Shown: piece after piece, positions 16,340 through 26,181 of the stretch | How the letters are laid out: each line of letters begins with the position of its first letter | Position numbering within the stretch: position 1 is the stretch's first letter | Assembly (NCBI GenBank): GCA_965199845.1 | Contig: CBDATZ010000054.1 | Span: 806,001 to 870,000 of the forward strand | DNA from: Ilyomonas sp965199845 | Lineage (GTDB): Bacteria; Bacteroidota; Bacteroidia; Chitinophagales; Chitinophagaceae | Length of the DNA stretch: 64,000 nt | Direction: 5' to 3' | Notes under the pieces: generated by a model | The model's input: the letters and a program-made list of their open reading frames with translations, nothing else | Databases searched by the model: none | Told to the model about the DNA's origin: nothing | Program-made: the position numbers and the translations under genes

Positions 16340-16459
16340 ATGAATACGTTTCTTTGGATCCTGCAGGTTTTTCTGGCTGTTAGTTTTGGGTATTCCGGCT
16401 TATTTCAAAAAATTACTATTGTTTGTCCTGTTTCCTGTTTTCCGGTCATTATTATTTAA
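16340..16459 (+). pseudogene. relic of a DoxX-like membrane protein N-terminus
   Basis: A 39-codon frame, MNTFLWILQVFLAVSFGYSG and so on, begins 12 bases after the TMEM175-like gene. Its first helix resembles DoxX-family proteins, but the sequence changes character after residue 22 and stops. It is probably a truncated remnant rather than a functional peptide. Confidence 0.45.
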
Positions 16460-16486
16460 TACAAATACTATCAATCGATAACGACT

Positions 16487-17041
16487 ATGGATACATTTCT
16501 TTCTCCTGTTGAACATCCCGACAGCTTCGGAATGAAGCTGGCTTATTTCTTTACCAAAAAACGATTTGGCAAAGTGCTGATGCCGTTGAAAGTGCATTCC
16601 TCACGACTGCCTGTTGCATTTGGAATGTGGTATGCTAAAATATCAGGACTGGATAAAAAACTAATCCTGCCGGCAGAAATGGCGCTTTTAATCCGGCAAC
16701 AGGTGGCACAGCTTAACACCTGTTTATTTTGTATTGATGCCAGCCGCGCAGCCGCCATCAAAGCTTTTATGAATGAAGCTAAATTTGATGCGTTAGCCAA
16801 TTATTCAACTAGTTCGATATTTTCTGAAGCGGAGAAAGCAGCGATTCAATACGCCACCGAACTAACAATAAACAAAGAAGTAAAACGGGACACATTTGCA
16901 CAATTGACGAAGCATTTCTCTGAGCGACAGATCTGCGAGATTGTGTATCTCGTAGCTAGCGAGCATGTTTATAATCTCACGAATATTGGTCTGAACATTC
17001 ATTCGGATATGCTTTGCGATATCAGCCGGAAGAATGTGTAA
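16487..17041 (+). CDS. carboxymuconolactone decarboxylase / AhpD-like protein
   Basis: A 184-residue all-helical protein. The CxxC redox pair is in NTCLFCIDASRAAAIKA (Cys 79 and 82), and the second half contains FSERQICEIVYLVASEHVYN with the conserved Glu/His-type region of the CMD fold. AhpD-like proteins are alkylhydroperoxidases or thiol-disulfide carriers; members annotated as decarboxylases lack the CxxC, so an antioxidant role is more likely. Genes for CMD proteins often lie near ECF sigma factors, as here. ATG at 16487. Confidence 0.88.
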   Translation: MDTFLSPVEHPDSFGMKLAYFFTKKRFGKVLMPLKVHSSRLPVAFGMWYAKISGLDKKLILPAEMALLIRQQVAQLNTCLFCIDASRAAAIKAFMNEAKFDALANYSTSSIFSEAEKAAIQYATELTINKEVKRDTFAQLTKHFSERQICEIVYLVASEHVYNLTNIGLNIHSDMLCDISRKNV

Positions 17042-17183
17042 CCAGTAGAAATGGAAAGCGCATTTCGCTTCTATTCATTATTCGTAAAGCCGGGAGCTAT
17101 CATAATTTTATAATTCGATGCTTTGCAAGAAGATGCTACCATCTTTTATACTTATTCATCAAATCAATGTATAAATAAAAAAT

Positions 17184-17522
17184 ATGCAGGAATTTTTATT
17201 ACTATTCAGACAGCCTGATTATGATTATAAAGAGGCAACGCCCGAAAAGATGCAGGAGCTGGCTAAAAAATGGCATCAATGGGTTAGTCATATTGCTGCC
17301 CAGGAAAAATTAGTCAGCAACGGAACAAGACTTTCGATGGAAGGAAAAGTATTGCGGACAGGCGGCGTGATAACTGACGGACCGTTTGTAGAGATTAAAG
17401 AAAAGCTGGGAAGCTTTATTATTGTAAGCGCAGAAGACTTGGAGGAAGCTACTACGCTGGCGCACGGATGCCCGGCGATTGACGAAGGCGGCAGCGTGGA
17501 AATAAGAACCGTATATGTATGA
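17184..17522 (+). CDS. YCII (DGPF) domain protein
   Basis: A 112-residue single-domain protein of the YCII fold: MQEFLLLFR at the start, then the motif TDGPFVEIKEKLGSFIIV (about residues 70-87) that gives the DGPF domain its name. The family is thought to include enzymes with an Asp-His pair, but no reaction is firmly known. It overlaps the sigma factor start by 8 bases. This pairing is characteristic of ECF42 systems, in which DGPF proteins are cofunctional or target genes. Confidence 0.9.
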   Translation: MQEFLLLFRQPDYDYKEATPEKMQELAKKWHQWVSHIAAQEKLVSNGTRLSMEGKVLRTGGVITDGPFVEIKEKLGSFIIVSAEDLEEATTLAHGCPAIDEGGSVEIRTVYV

Positions 17523-18756
17523 AAGGAATGATGTCAACAACAGTTTGCTGTCGCACCTGTTTCGAACGGAATTTTACAAAATGGTCGCTGTCATCAGCAA
17601 AGGGTTTGGCTTGCAACATCTTGAAATAGCAGAAGATATTGTTAGTGAAACCTTTCTGACAGCAACCGAAGCCTGGCAAGCAAAAATTCCTCCGAACCCA
17701 ACCGCCTGGTTGTATGCAGTTGCCAGGCAAAAAACGCTGTATCATTTTCGGAGAAACAAAATTTTCAGAGACAAAGTTCTTCCCCGGCTATCAGGAGAAA
17801 ATATAAATCAGGCAACGATCAGCGAGCCGGATTTTTCTGACCGGAATATTCAGGATAGCCAGCTTCGTATGATGTTTGCCATTTGTCATCCCGCTATCCG
17901 GAGTGAAGCCCAGATCGGGCTGGCACTGCGTATTTTATGCGGCTTTAGTATAGATGAAATTGCAGACGCTTTTTTCAGCAATAAAGAAGCTATCGCTAAG
18001 CGTTTGTTCCGCGCGAAAGAAAAATTAAAAAGCGAAGCCGCAGACCTGGCGTTGCCATCTAAAAAGGAAATTGACAAACGACTTGATAATGTGCTTCATA
18101 CCATTTACCTGTTATTTAATGAAGGCTATTATTCCGCGACACAAAATCAAACCCTGCGAAAAGAACTCTGTTTTGAAGCTTTGCGGCTGGGTTTGCTGTT
18201 AACACAATACAAGGGAACAAATCTTCCAAAAACAAATGCTTTGATTGCCCTGATGTGTTTTCATGCTTCCCGTTTTGATGCACGGCAAAACAGCCATCAG
18301 GACATGATATTGTATGAAGACCAGGATGAAGCCTTATGGAATAAAGAACTGATAGCCCAAGGCAATACACACCTGTGTCTTTCTGCGCAGGGAACCGAAT
18401 TAAGTTCGTATCATCTGGAAGCAGGCATCGCTTTCTGGCATTGCATAAAAGAAGACGGGGATGAAAAATGGCAAAGCATTCTGGATCATTATGATTTATT
18501 GTTAGCTATCCATTACTCACCCGCTGGAGCCCTTAACCGCATCTATGCTTTGTATAAATTAAAAGGAAAAGAAATGGCGCTTACAGAAGCAGAAATATTA
18601 GTCTTTGCTAACAATCATTTTTATTTTACCCTGCTTGGCGAGCTTTACCAAGATGTAGATAATGAAAAGGCAAAAGCCTGCCTGCAAAAAGCATTGACAT
18701 TAGCCAAAACACAAGCCGATAAAAACCTCATTCAAACCAGGATAGACTCTCTTTAA
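17515..18756 (+). CDS. ECF42-type RNA polymerase sigma factor with C-terminal extension
   Basis: A 413-residue protein. Sigma region 2 is at about 15-80 (EDIVSETFLTATEAWQ; PTAWLYAVARQKTL). Region 4 is at 115-165 (LALRILCGFSIDEIADAF; KEAIAKRLFRAKEKLK). A roughly 230-residue SnoaL-free extension (DUF6596/TPR-like) follows with LYLLFNEGYYSA and ASRFDARQ. Such extensions regulate ECF42 factors in place of an anti-sigma factor, and none is seen here. The ATG at 17515 lies inside the YCII stop region, implying coupled translation. Confidence 0.9.
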   Translation: MYERNDVNNSLLSHLFRTEFYKMVAVISKGFGLQHLEIAEDIVSETFLTATEAWQAKIPPNPTAWLYAVARQKTLYHFRRNKIFRDKVLPRLSGENINQATISEPDFSDRNIQDSQLRMMFAICHPAIRSEAQIGLALRILCGFSIDEIADAFFSNKEAIAKRLFRAKEKLKSEAADLALPSKKEIDKRLDNVLHTIYLLFNEGYYSATQNQTLRKELCFEALRLGLLLTQYKGTNLPKTNALIALMCFHASRFDARQNSHQDMILYEDQDEALWNKELIAQGNTHLCLSAQGTELSSYHLEAGIAFWHCIKEDGDEKWQSILDHYDLLLAIHYSPAGALNRIYALYKLKGKEMALTEAEILVFANNHFYFTLLGELYQDVDNEKAKACLQKALTLAKTQADKNLIQTRIDSL

Positions 18757-18804
18757 ATAAACCTGTTATTGTTGTCCTGTTTTCCTTTTAATTAATGAGT
18801 CTGT

Positions 18805-19008
18805 TTAGTATTTTAACAAAGCTAGACTTTTCGTAATAAAACAATAGAAAAAGCCATCCAATGCAGCGCCATCCAGCTTTTTATTTTCTTTTCATAACGG
18901 AGGAGCAAGCCTTTACAACCATCGAGCCAGGCATTGGTTCTTTCCACCACATAGCGTTCTTTGTATAGTTCCTCATCAAAGTACCGATAGGTATCTTCAA
19001 AGGTTGTT
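18805..19008 (-). pseudogene. relic of an IS5-like DDE transposase C-terminus
   Basis: The minus strand reads FEDTYRYFDEELYKERYVVE, then RTNAWLDGCKGLLLRYEKKI and WMALHWMAFSIVLLRK before a stop. This is the C-terminal part of an IS5-group transposase (the ERTNAWLD..K.L..RYE region holds the catalytic Glu). The upstream part is missing or frameshifted and the rest was lost before the neighbouring IS3 element inserted. Confidence 0.7.
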
Positions 19009-19098
19009 GTTTGCTGCTGCGGGATTGTCAGCCACGTTGGCCTCTATTTGCTGCTCTGCACATACGTGAAGTTGATACATTTGATTGGAGAAAGAATA

Positions 19099-20288
19099 CA
19101 GGCAGATTTAAATAAGCAATAAATTTGACTATCATGAAAAAGTGAGTGTATGATGTAGCATTTAAAAAGATGGCAGTAGAGTTATCTGAGGCTAAAGGAT
19201 CAGTAAAGGAAGCTGCAGTTGAGTTGAGCATAGATCCGGGCCGGATCAGCAAGTGAAAGACTCTGTATAACAGTAGCGTTAACAACAGCGGATCTGTCAT
19301 TCATTTAAATGATGAACAAAAAGAAATCAGGAGGTTACAAAAGGCGTTGAAGGAGGCACAGCAGGAGCGTGATATCCTAAAAAAGGCGGTCAGCATCTTT
19401 TCCGGGGGCGACGGGAAATATTCAGATTTATAAAAATCAACCGAACAGAATATACCGTAGAAAAGATGTGCAGGGTGTTAGGCGTAAGTTGCAGCTATTA
19501 TTACTGGTTAAAGCATCCTGTTAGCTTAACTGAACTTACATCACAGCAGTTACCGGAGCAAATACAAAAGGTATATCAAAAAAATAAATGCCGCTATGGT
19601 AGTCCCTGCATTACTACAGAGTTGAAAGAAGCTGGTATCCTGGTATCCAGACCTTGGCCAGGGTAATGAAAAGAGCGAACCTAAAAAGCATTGTCAGAAG
19701 AAAGTACCATATTAAGACTACAGATTCAAAGCACAGTTATGCTGTGTGTGAGAATTATTTAGATCAGGCCTTTACAGCTGAACGGATAGCTCAAAAATGG
19801 GTGTCTGATCTTACTTATATTAAAACAGCTGAAGGATGGCTGTATCTGACCCCTGTTATAGACCTGGCAGACCGAAAAGTGATAGGATGGTCGCTAAGCG
19901 AAACGATGAAAGCCGGGGATACTACCGTGCCGGCTTTAAAGATGGCCGTAAAAAACAGGCTGGTAGTGCAACCACTTTTATTTCATTCAGATAGAGGTGT
20001 ACAATATGCCTGTCATGAATTTACATCGGAACTAAAGAAATGGCCTGTCACACAAAGTATGAGCAGAAGAGGAAACTGCTGGGATAATGCAGTTGCTGAA
20101 AGCTTTTTTAAAACCATGAAAACAGAAATGGTTTATCATAGAGATTTCAAAACAAAGGCAGAAGCGAAGTTGGCTATCTTTGAATACATAGAAGTTTGGT
20201 ACAACCGCCAAAGAAGGCATTTGGCACTGGGGTATCTTGCACCTTGCCAGTATGAAAAACTCCTGATAAATAATAAAATGTCTGCCTG
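19099..20288 (+). mobile_element. decayed IS3 family element with AATA target duplication
   Basis: A 1,190-bp element. The ends CAGGCAGATTTAAATAAG and the complement of CAGGCAGACATTTTATTA form terminal inverted repeats. AATA occurs directly outside both ends (19095-19098 and 20289-20292). The orfA frame from 19133 has two in-frame stops (MKK-stop-VYDVAFKK and RISK-stop). orfB is split into two frames. The element is therefore inactive but its ends are well preserved. Confidence 0.75.
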
Positions 20289-20289
20289 A
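19466..20289 (+). pseudogene. IS3 family OrfB transposase, frameshifted
   Basis: The first part (19466-19666) carries the HTH_21-like MCRVLGVSCSYYYWLKHP and NKCRYGSPCITTELKEAG. The frame then shifts near 19660 and the rve core follows with VSDLTYIKTAEGWLYLTP (first Asp), FHSDRGVQYAC (second Asp), RGNCWDNAVAESFFKTMK (Glu) and WYNRQRRHLALGY. All three catalytic residues survive, but the reading frame is broken. Confidence 0.85.
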
Positions 20290-20292
20290 ATA

Positions 20293-20604
20293 AGCTCTCC
20301 AAAAAAATATTGCAATTCCAACCCGGCACTGCCTTGCAATCCCTGACACCGCTGCCTCTGACAAGCATCTTTACCAGCTTTTCCTTTACCTGCGGGTCTG
20401 AGCCTTTGTTTCGATACTCACACTGAAGCTGTCTTGTACAGTCTTTACATAACAAGTTCTGTTTCCCAGTTTTCTTCATCCCGTTCTTTACTATCTTCAC
20501 ACTACAGCAGTTGGGGCAAACTATTTCAATTTGCAACTTCACAACTGCAAAAGTGGCTCTCTCCCTGCTTACTTTTATTCTATCATACTTTTAAGAGCAC
20601 TACC
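20293..20604 (-). pseudogene. relic of an IS1-type element (InsA-like N-terminus)
   Basis: The minus strand carries VCPNCCSVKIVKNGMKKTGK, QNLLCKDCTRQLQ and KLVKMLVRGSGVRD, the zinc-binding and HTH part of IS1 InsA proteins. The sequence then shifts frame. The probable element end GGTAGTGCTCTTAAAAGTAT lies at 20585-20604. The rest of the element beyond the inserted IS3 is not recognisable. Confidence 0.65.
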
Positions 20605-20920
20605 TATGATCGATTATCGCCCGATATAAAGTTACTTTTCATTCTCGCCACGCTATAAAGTTTCGTATACTTCCGGTCATTATTGTTCGATATATACACC
20701 ATATCTTCCTGATCCATAATCAAGATGATCGCAACAAGCTGTACACATATATTCCATTGGCTAGAAAATTCCACAATAAAAGCTCAAGAGTCAATAGAAT
20801 TTGATAGCGTTGAGTAGAAAAATGTTTTACAGATAAATAGTAAATTCACTTGGCAGCTTATTTTTTGAAAATAGTTACTAGTGGATTATACCACGTTAGC
20901 GATTTAAGGATTGATAACAT
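20605..20920. other. intergenic stretch, nothing recognised
   Basis: About 316 AT-rich bases between the IS1 relic and the symporter gene end. No gene, RNA or clear terminator is visible. Confidence 0.4.
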
Positions 20921-22240
20921 TTAATGAAATACCATCTCCAGTTCTTCCAGGGTTTTGCCTTTGGTCTCCTTTACTTTAAAATAAACAAAGATGCCGCCGA
21001 TGAAGCAGATGGCTGAATAAATATAAAAGGTTTTATCGCCAAGCTTGTCGAACAATATAGGGAAGGTGAATACGAGTACAAAATAGGCAGCCCATAAACT
21101 GATGATGGCAATGGACGTGGCTACACTGCGCACATTGTTTGGAAATATCTCGGATATCAATACCCATGTTACCGGCGCTAACGACATGGCATAGACACCG
21201 ATTGAAGACAATAAAAACCATGATACTTGGGTGGACCCGGCAGCCAGCATGCGCACTACAACGATATATAAAATACATAAACCAACCGAGCCAATAAGCA
21301 TTAAAGGCTTGCGCCCGAGCTTGTCGACCAACAGCATGGCGAGTATGGTGAAAATGAGGTTGACAACACCTATGAAAACGGTTTGCAAAAGTTGATTATC
21401 CTGCGATACACCAATGCTTTGAAAGATGCGCGGGGTATAATTAAACACCACGTTGATGCCACATAACTGCTGAAACACAGCAAGACCGATACCTACCATT
21501 ACGGCAGGTAACACTCCTTTTTTAAATGCAGCGCCGTAGCCTTGCTTTAGCGTGCTATGGCTTGCTGATTGAATAGACGCTAATGTTGTTTGCGCAAAAC
21601 TTTCGTTGCCTATTTTTTTCAAGATTTTCAATGCTTCTGCTACTCTTGAAACGTTCACGAGCCAGCGCGGGCTTTCGGGCAATACCCATGCGCCGATAAA
21701 GAATAATCCTGATGGAATGGTGCCCAAACCAAACATCCATCGCCAGGCATCATCGCCCATGTTGCGCAGGGAATAATTGACAAGATTTGTTATTAAAATA
21801 CCGGTTACAATAGTGAGCTGATTGATGGCAACCATTCGTCCACGAACTTCTGCCGGCGCAATTTCAGCTATGTACATCGGCGACAACATAGACGCCATAC
21901 CCACACCGATACCAGCTAAAAAACGGGACGCGATGAAAACACCTTTATTAATTGAAAATGCCATGAATAAAGAAGAGATAAAGAATAGTGCAGCCGCTAC
22001 CAGCAAGCCTCGCTTACGTCCATATTTATCGGCAATTTGCCCGGCAATTAAACACCCTGCAATGGCGCCTAAGGCAAGACTGCCGGTGGCAAATCCTTCC
22101 CAGTATGCGGTTAGCCCAAACTGCTTTTGCAGAAATGGCAAGGCTCCGGAAATAACGGCAAAATCGAATCCGAACAGGTAGCCGCCTAATGCTGAGATAA
22201 ATGAAATACCGGTGATATAGGTGCTGTTATAATTCTTCAT
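20921..22240 (-). CDS. sugar:H+ symporter, MFS sugar porter family
   Basis: A 439-residue protein with 12 transmembrane helices. Sugar porter signatures are GYLFGFDFAVISGALPFL in helix 1, DKYGRKRGL after helix 2, PESPRWL at the end of the N-domain, QQLCGINVVFNYTP in helix 7 and VKETKGKTLEELE at the C-terminus. The closest types are XylE/GalP-like proton symporters for hexoses or pentoses. Its ATG at 22240 overlaps the GH2 gene end by 14 bases, so translation is coupled. Last gene of the galactoside operon, so galactose is the expected cargo (inference). Confidence 0.93.
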   Translation of the reverse strand: MKNYNSTYITGISFISALGGYLFGFDFAVISGALPFLQKQFGLTAYWEGFATGSLALGAIAGCLIAGQIADKYGRKRGLLVAAALFFISSLFMAFSINKGVFIASRFLAGIGVGMASMLSPMYIAEIAPAEVRGRMVAINQLTIVTGILITNLVNYSLRNMGDDAWRWMFGLGTIPSGLFFIGAWVLPESPRWLVNVSRVAEALKILKKIGNESFAQTTLASIQSASHSTLKQGYGAAFKKGVLPAVMVGIGLAVFQQLCGINVVFNYTPRIFQSIGVSQDNQLLQTVFIGVVNLIFTILAMLLVDKLGRKPLMLIGSVGLCILYIVVVRMLAAGSTQVSWFLLSSIGVYAMSLAPVTWVLISEIFPNNVRSVATSIAIISLWAAYFVLVFTFPILFDKLGDKTFYIYSAICFIGGIFVYFKVKETKGKTLEELEMVFH

Positions 22241-25082
22241 TTGTTAGGCTTTGTATGGTATGCAAATCGATGGATTGTGTGGGATTGAAACTTGCTGTTG
22301 ACATGTATTTTTCGAAGCTGTATAAAAGCTGTTTTGCCTCGGGGCGCTGCGCAAGATTTGAGGCAAGGTCAATGCCGGAAACCATTAGTTTTCCCTTGCC
22401 CACTTTACACTCGAACACCAAGCCTAACGGGCGCGCCGTGAACCAGTCATCAATAACTCTTACAATTGGCTGTATGTTTTTTGAAAGACTATCTAAACGA
22501 ATAGCGTTGGAATGAGACATGGCATCCCACCATTCGTAACCGGAATAATAATCAGTAGGAAAATATTGCAAAGCCGGGTGTTTGGGATTGCATAAAATGC
22601 CAAGCGTTTGCGGTGCCTGACCGCCCGTCCATGCTGTGTTCCAGAAGATACTGGAGAAACCAATGGCAATATCGCCGCCTTTATTTTTTGTCAGCGATCC
22701 TTGCTTCAAATTGAGCAGAACATTGCCGCCGTTGTTTAATATTTGCATCGCTTTATCATCTAACGATTGCGTAGTATAAACATTCTTTACGTCGGGCAAT
22801 TGCTTTGGGTAAACATATATATCCCAACTGTTTTTATATCCTTCCACACTCACTTCTACTATTAGTTTTTCAGGTGTTGTAATGGATGATAAAGATGTTT
22901 TGATTTCACCAATGTTAATGCCATTACCAAATGGAATATGCGATGCATTTAATTCACCATGAAACAAAATACTACCTGTACTATTTTTAATTCGCCACGA
23001 AGCACTGCCGTCCTGTATTTCGCGATTACCGTAATTTGCCACTTCTACTTTTGCCGATATGGTTTCGTCGTTATTATAAATCATTTTAATAAAGCGCACC
23101 AGCGGTACTACACTATTGCAAAACCGGTTATATTCTTTTGCATTAATGTATCCTTTATCTCCCCACATAGCATTTACCACGCCTACCAGCGCAGTGCCCT
23201 GTCCCGGAAAATCATTTAAACCTAATAGCTGGAAGCCACCAAAACCTTTGGTTCGCAATGCCGCTTCTATATCGGCTTTGTAACAGAGTGCCTGCAATTT
23301 TCCCGACGCCAGCAGGAATGAATCTTCCAGGTGTTGCATGCCGTGTTCTTTCAAAAAATCTCTGAAAATTTCAAAGTTTTTAGCTTTTAAAACACCGGTG
23401 TATTTTTTTATTTCTTTAAAGTCGGGATACACGCACCATTGCCCGATTTCGTGACTTACCGTTGGATGTTTCCATTTTGAAATGATCTTGTCCCAATCAT
23501 ACATTGTTGATGGCGGTTCATGATTGATAATGCTTTTTAATCCATCGCCCCAAGCCTGTATGCGCGGATCGGATGTGCTGTTATAATCGTTCTCATCAAT
23601 CACCGGCCAGCCGCTGGCTGAAGTGTACAAACGGCGGTTATCTTTCCCCTTCCAGTAGTCAACAAATTTTGTAAGATATCCTTTGTAGTCTTTGCCAGCG
23701 GGCTCATTGCCATAGGTCAACATGCAAAAGGAAGGATGATTGCCGAAGTTGTTTACGATACGTTCGCTTTCGCTGTAGATGAATGTGTCGAGCGGCATAC
23801 CATTGCCTATGGTAGCGCCCTGGTTAGCCCAGGAAGAACATTCAATTTGCAGGTAAAAGCCAGCACTGTCGGCTTCATCAAATGCCACTTCAGGCGGGCA
23901 CCAGGAATGGAAACGGAGATGATTTAAGCCATAGTATTTAGCCACCGAAAACATGTGTTTCCAGTATGAGCTTTCTGTTGATGGATAACCGGTAAGCGGC
24001 GTGACTGCACACTCTAAAGTGCCGCGCAAAAACGTTGGGCGACCATTGATGAGGAACTGTGTATTATTAGTTGAAAAATTCCGCATGCCGAAGGCAATCA
24101 TCTTCTTATCGCTTTCGCCAGCGGATTGTAGGCTGATATGCATGTTGTATAAAGCCGGATTGAATTCATCCCACAGCGAAGGCTTATCACCCATATTGTA
24201 TGTAAGAGATATTGTTCCAATGCTTTCCTTCAGTTCTTTTTCAACAGACATTGATTTCAGAAGGCTTGCGGTTTTGTTGCCGGATGTAGCCTGAAGAACA
24301 ACAGAAGCTTTTAATGTATTGTTATCGTTCTTTTTATAATCGATGAGCACAGTAACTTGTTTCTTGTTTATGTCGGGAAACAGCTTTACGTTTTCGATGT
24401 GCAGCAGCGGTTTTTCTATCAGCGCTAATATACCAACCATTCCGTTCCAGTTGGTTTGTGTATGATCGGAAATACTGTGCGAATTGGGACCTGGATTTAC
24501 TTCGTGAACTCTATTGTCAATGCAAATGGTGATGCGGTGTTTGCCTGGTGTTAGCAACGCTGACAGATCATACTCGTGTGGCGTTCCGAGGCTCATACAA
24601 CTGCCGGTTTCCTGATCGTCAATCCATACTGTCGATTTCCAGTGGCATCTCTCCAAAAACAACGAAATGTACTTATGATTCCATCCCTGTGGAATGGTTA
24701 CTTCCTTGTGATACCAGGCTGCGCCTTTATAATATTTTGTCGGCTGCAGCCAGAACGGGACTTTAAAGTTTTCAGGCGTGCGATACTTTGCGTATTGCGG
24801 TTTTGTAAAGAAAGATGAATCAATGATATCGCCAGTCCACGGCGTGCTAAGAGAGATATCATCGCCGATGTTGTTGGTTGTTAGCGAACCTGGCAGCATG
24901 AGTTCATCACTAAAAGATTTATGAAACCATTGCTCCTGTTTACCCACATCTGTTCTATCAAGTTTATAATGCCAGGTGCCCGCAAGGTTGATAACGGTTG
25001 GTGTTGATGATTGCGCAAATACACTAACAGAAAAGAGCAACGGAAGTGTAAGTAATAACCAGTACTTTTTAAATGATTGCAT
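22227..25082 (-). CDS. glycoside hydrolase family 2 protein (beta-galactosidase-like)
   Basis: The ATG at 25082 is chosen because it starts a signal peptide (MQSFKKYWLLLTLPLLFSVS, FAQ); upstream codons overlap the epimerase end. About 951 residues. The N-terminal sugar-binding jelly roll (AWYHKEVTIPQGW; CHWKSTVWIDD), the immunoglobulin-like domain and a TIM barrel (GLNHLRFHSWCPPEVAFDEAD) follow in GH2 order. The acid/base Glu is in LTYGNEPAG (about 460) and the nucleophile Glu in VSHEIGQW (about 545). The C-terminal region is longer than in E. coli-type enzymes. A periplasmic exo-acting beta-galactosidase or beta-glucuronidase is likely. The pathway context favours galactose release. Confidence 0.88.
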   Translation of the reverse strand: MQSFKKYWLLLTLPLLFSVSVFAQSSTPTVINLAGTWHYKLDRTDVGKQEQWFHKSFSDELMLPGSLTTNNIGDDISLSTPWTGDIIDSSFFTKPQYAKYRTPENFKVPFWLQPTKYYKGAAWYHKEVTIPQGWNHKYISLFLERCHWKSTVWIDDQETGSCMSLGTPHEYDLSALLTPGKHRITICIDNRVHEVNPGPNSHSISDHTQTNWNGMVGILALIEKPLLHIENVKLFPDINKKQVTVLIDYKKNDNNTLKASVVLQATSGNKTASLLKSMSVEKELKESIGTISLTYNMGDKPSLWDEFNPALYNMHISLQSAGESDKKMIAFGMRNFSTNNTQFLINGRPTFLRGTLECAVTPLTGYPSTESSYWKHMFSVAKYYGLNHLRFHSWCPPEVAFDEADSAGFYLQIECSSWANQGATIGNGMPLDTFIYSESERIVNNFGNHPSFCMLTYGNEPAGKDYKGYLTKFVDYWKGKDNRRLYTSASGWPVIDENDYNSTSDPRIQAWGDGLKSIINHEPPSTMYDWDKIISKWKHPTVSHEIGQWCVYPDFKEIKKYTGVLKAKNFEIFRDFLKEHGMQHLEDSFLLASGKLQALCYKADIEAALRTKGFGGFQLLGLNDFPGQGTALVGVVNAMWGDKGYINAKEYNRFCNSVVPLVRFIKMIYNNDETISAKVEVANYGNREIQDGSASWRIKNSTGSILFHGELNASHIPFGNGINIGEIKTSLSSITTPEKLIVEVSVEGYKNSWDIYVYPKQLPDVKNVYTTQSLDDKAMQILNNGGNVLLNLKQGSLTKNKGGDIAIGFSSIFWNTAWTGGQAPQTLGILCNPKHPALQYFPTDYYSGYEWWDAMSHSNAIRLDSLSKNIQPIVRVIDDWFTARPLGLVFECKVGKGKLMVSGIDLASNLAQRPEAKQLLYSFEKYMSTASFNPTQSIDLHTIQSLTNEEL

Positions 25083-25092
25083 GCAAATCGTT

Positions 25093-26172
25093 TTATTTAT
25101 TGATGATCCCGAAAGCATATATCGTTGTTGAGTTATACTCTTCGCCGGGATGCAAAATTGTATTCGGGAAATGAGGATGATTCGGGCTATCGGGAAATGC
25201 TTGTGTTTCCAGAGCAACAGCGCTATGTTTATTATAAATTATGTTTTGCGCACCCTTTATAGAACCATCAAAAAAGTTAGCAGTATACACCTGGATAGCA
25301 GGTGCCGTGGTGAATACATCCAGTTGTCTGCCCGTTTCATCTTCCTGCAAATGAGCCGCATGAACAAGTGTATCGGAATGCGTATGTTTTAAAACAAAGT
25401 TGTGATCATAGCCTTTGTCCTCTTTTAGTACATCATTATTGATGTCTGTACCGATCATTTTTTCGGAACGAAAATCAAACACTGTATTGTCAACATTCAT
25501 CAGCTTCCCGGTAGGCTGATTGTGCTGATTTTTTTCCGTGTATTCATCACTGTAAATGGTTAACGAATGATTGAGCACAGAATCATTTTCGAAACCTGTC
25601 AGGTTAAAATATGAATGGTTTGTTAGGCTTACCGGAGTGGCTTTATCAGTTACTGCTTTGTAATGAATGATGAGTTCGTTTTTTTGATTTAAGATGTAGG
25701 AAACAGATACAGTAAGAGTGCCGGGGAAACCCTCCTCGCTATCTTTACTGATGTATGAAAACTCAACCCCAGCTTCCGTTTCATCGCTAATGATTTGTTG
25801 AACATCCCAAACTTTTTTATCGAATCCTTCCTTGCCACCATGCAAATTATTTACGCCATCATTCAACATAAGATGATAAGTTTTATCATCAATTTTGAAA
25901 GTTCCGTTTGCAATCCGGTTGGTATATCTTCCTACCACGCAACCGAAGTAAAATGTATTCTGTTTATATTCTTCAATTGTTTTAAAGCCAGCTACGATGT
26001 TCTTTACAACACCACTTTTATCAGGCGTTTTTATTGATAAAATAATACAGCCAAGGTTGGTGATTTCTATCTCAACAAAATCATTTTTTAGGGTGAACGA
26101 ATGCACTTCGTTTCCGTCGACTAAACCGTAATAGCGACGGCTAACATTTAATGATTGTGTTATTGTTTGCAA
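25093..26172 (-). CDS. galM: aldose 1-epimerase (galactose mutarotase)
   Basis: A 359-residue enzyme that interconverts alpha and beta anomers of galactose/glucose at the entry to the Leloir pathway. Signatures are GRYTNRIANGTF, NLHGGKEGFDKKVW (His 111), LTNHSYFNLTG (catalytic His 186) and VALETQAFPDSPNHP (catalytic Glu 322). There is no signal peptide. The start is TTG at 26172, ten bases after the DUF5107 stop, and no alternative ATG occurs in the conserved N-terminus. Tight spacing places it in the five-gene operon. Confidence 0.92.
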   Translation of the reverse strand: MQTITQSLNVSRRYYGLVDGNEVHSFTLKNDFVEIEITNLGCIILSIKTPDKSGVVKNIVAGFKTIEEYKQNTFYFGCVVGRYTNRIANGTFKIDDKTYHLMLNDGVNNLHGGKEGFDKKVWDVQQIISDETEAGVEFSYISKDSEEGFPGTLTVSVSYILNQKNELIIHYKAVTDKATPVSLTNHSYFNLTGFENDSVLNHSLTIYSDEYTEKNQHNQPTGKLMNVDNTVFDFRSEKMIGTDINNDVLKEDKGYDHNFVLKHTHSDTLVHAAHLQEDETGRQLDVFTTAPAIQVYTANFFDGSIKGAQNIIYNKHSAVALETQAFPDSPNHPHFPNTILHPGEEYNSTTIYAFGIINK

Positions 26173-26181
26173 AATAAAAAA

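Noticed and set aside
19028..19300. 90-codon minus-strand frame across the left end of the decayed IS3 element
   Set aside because: It spans the IS boundary and mixes antisense of orfA with IS relic sequence, so it is not a real gene.
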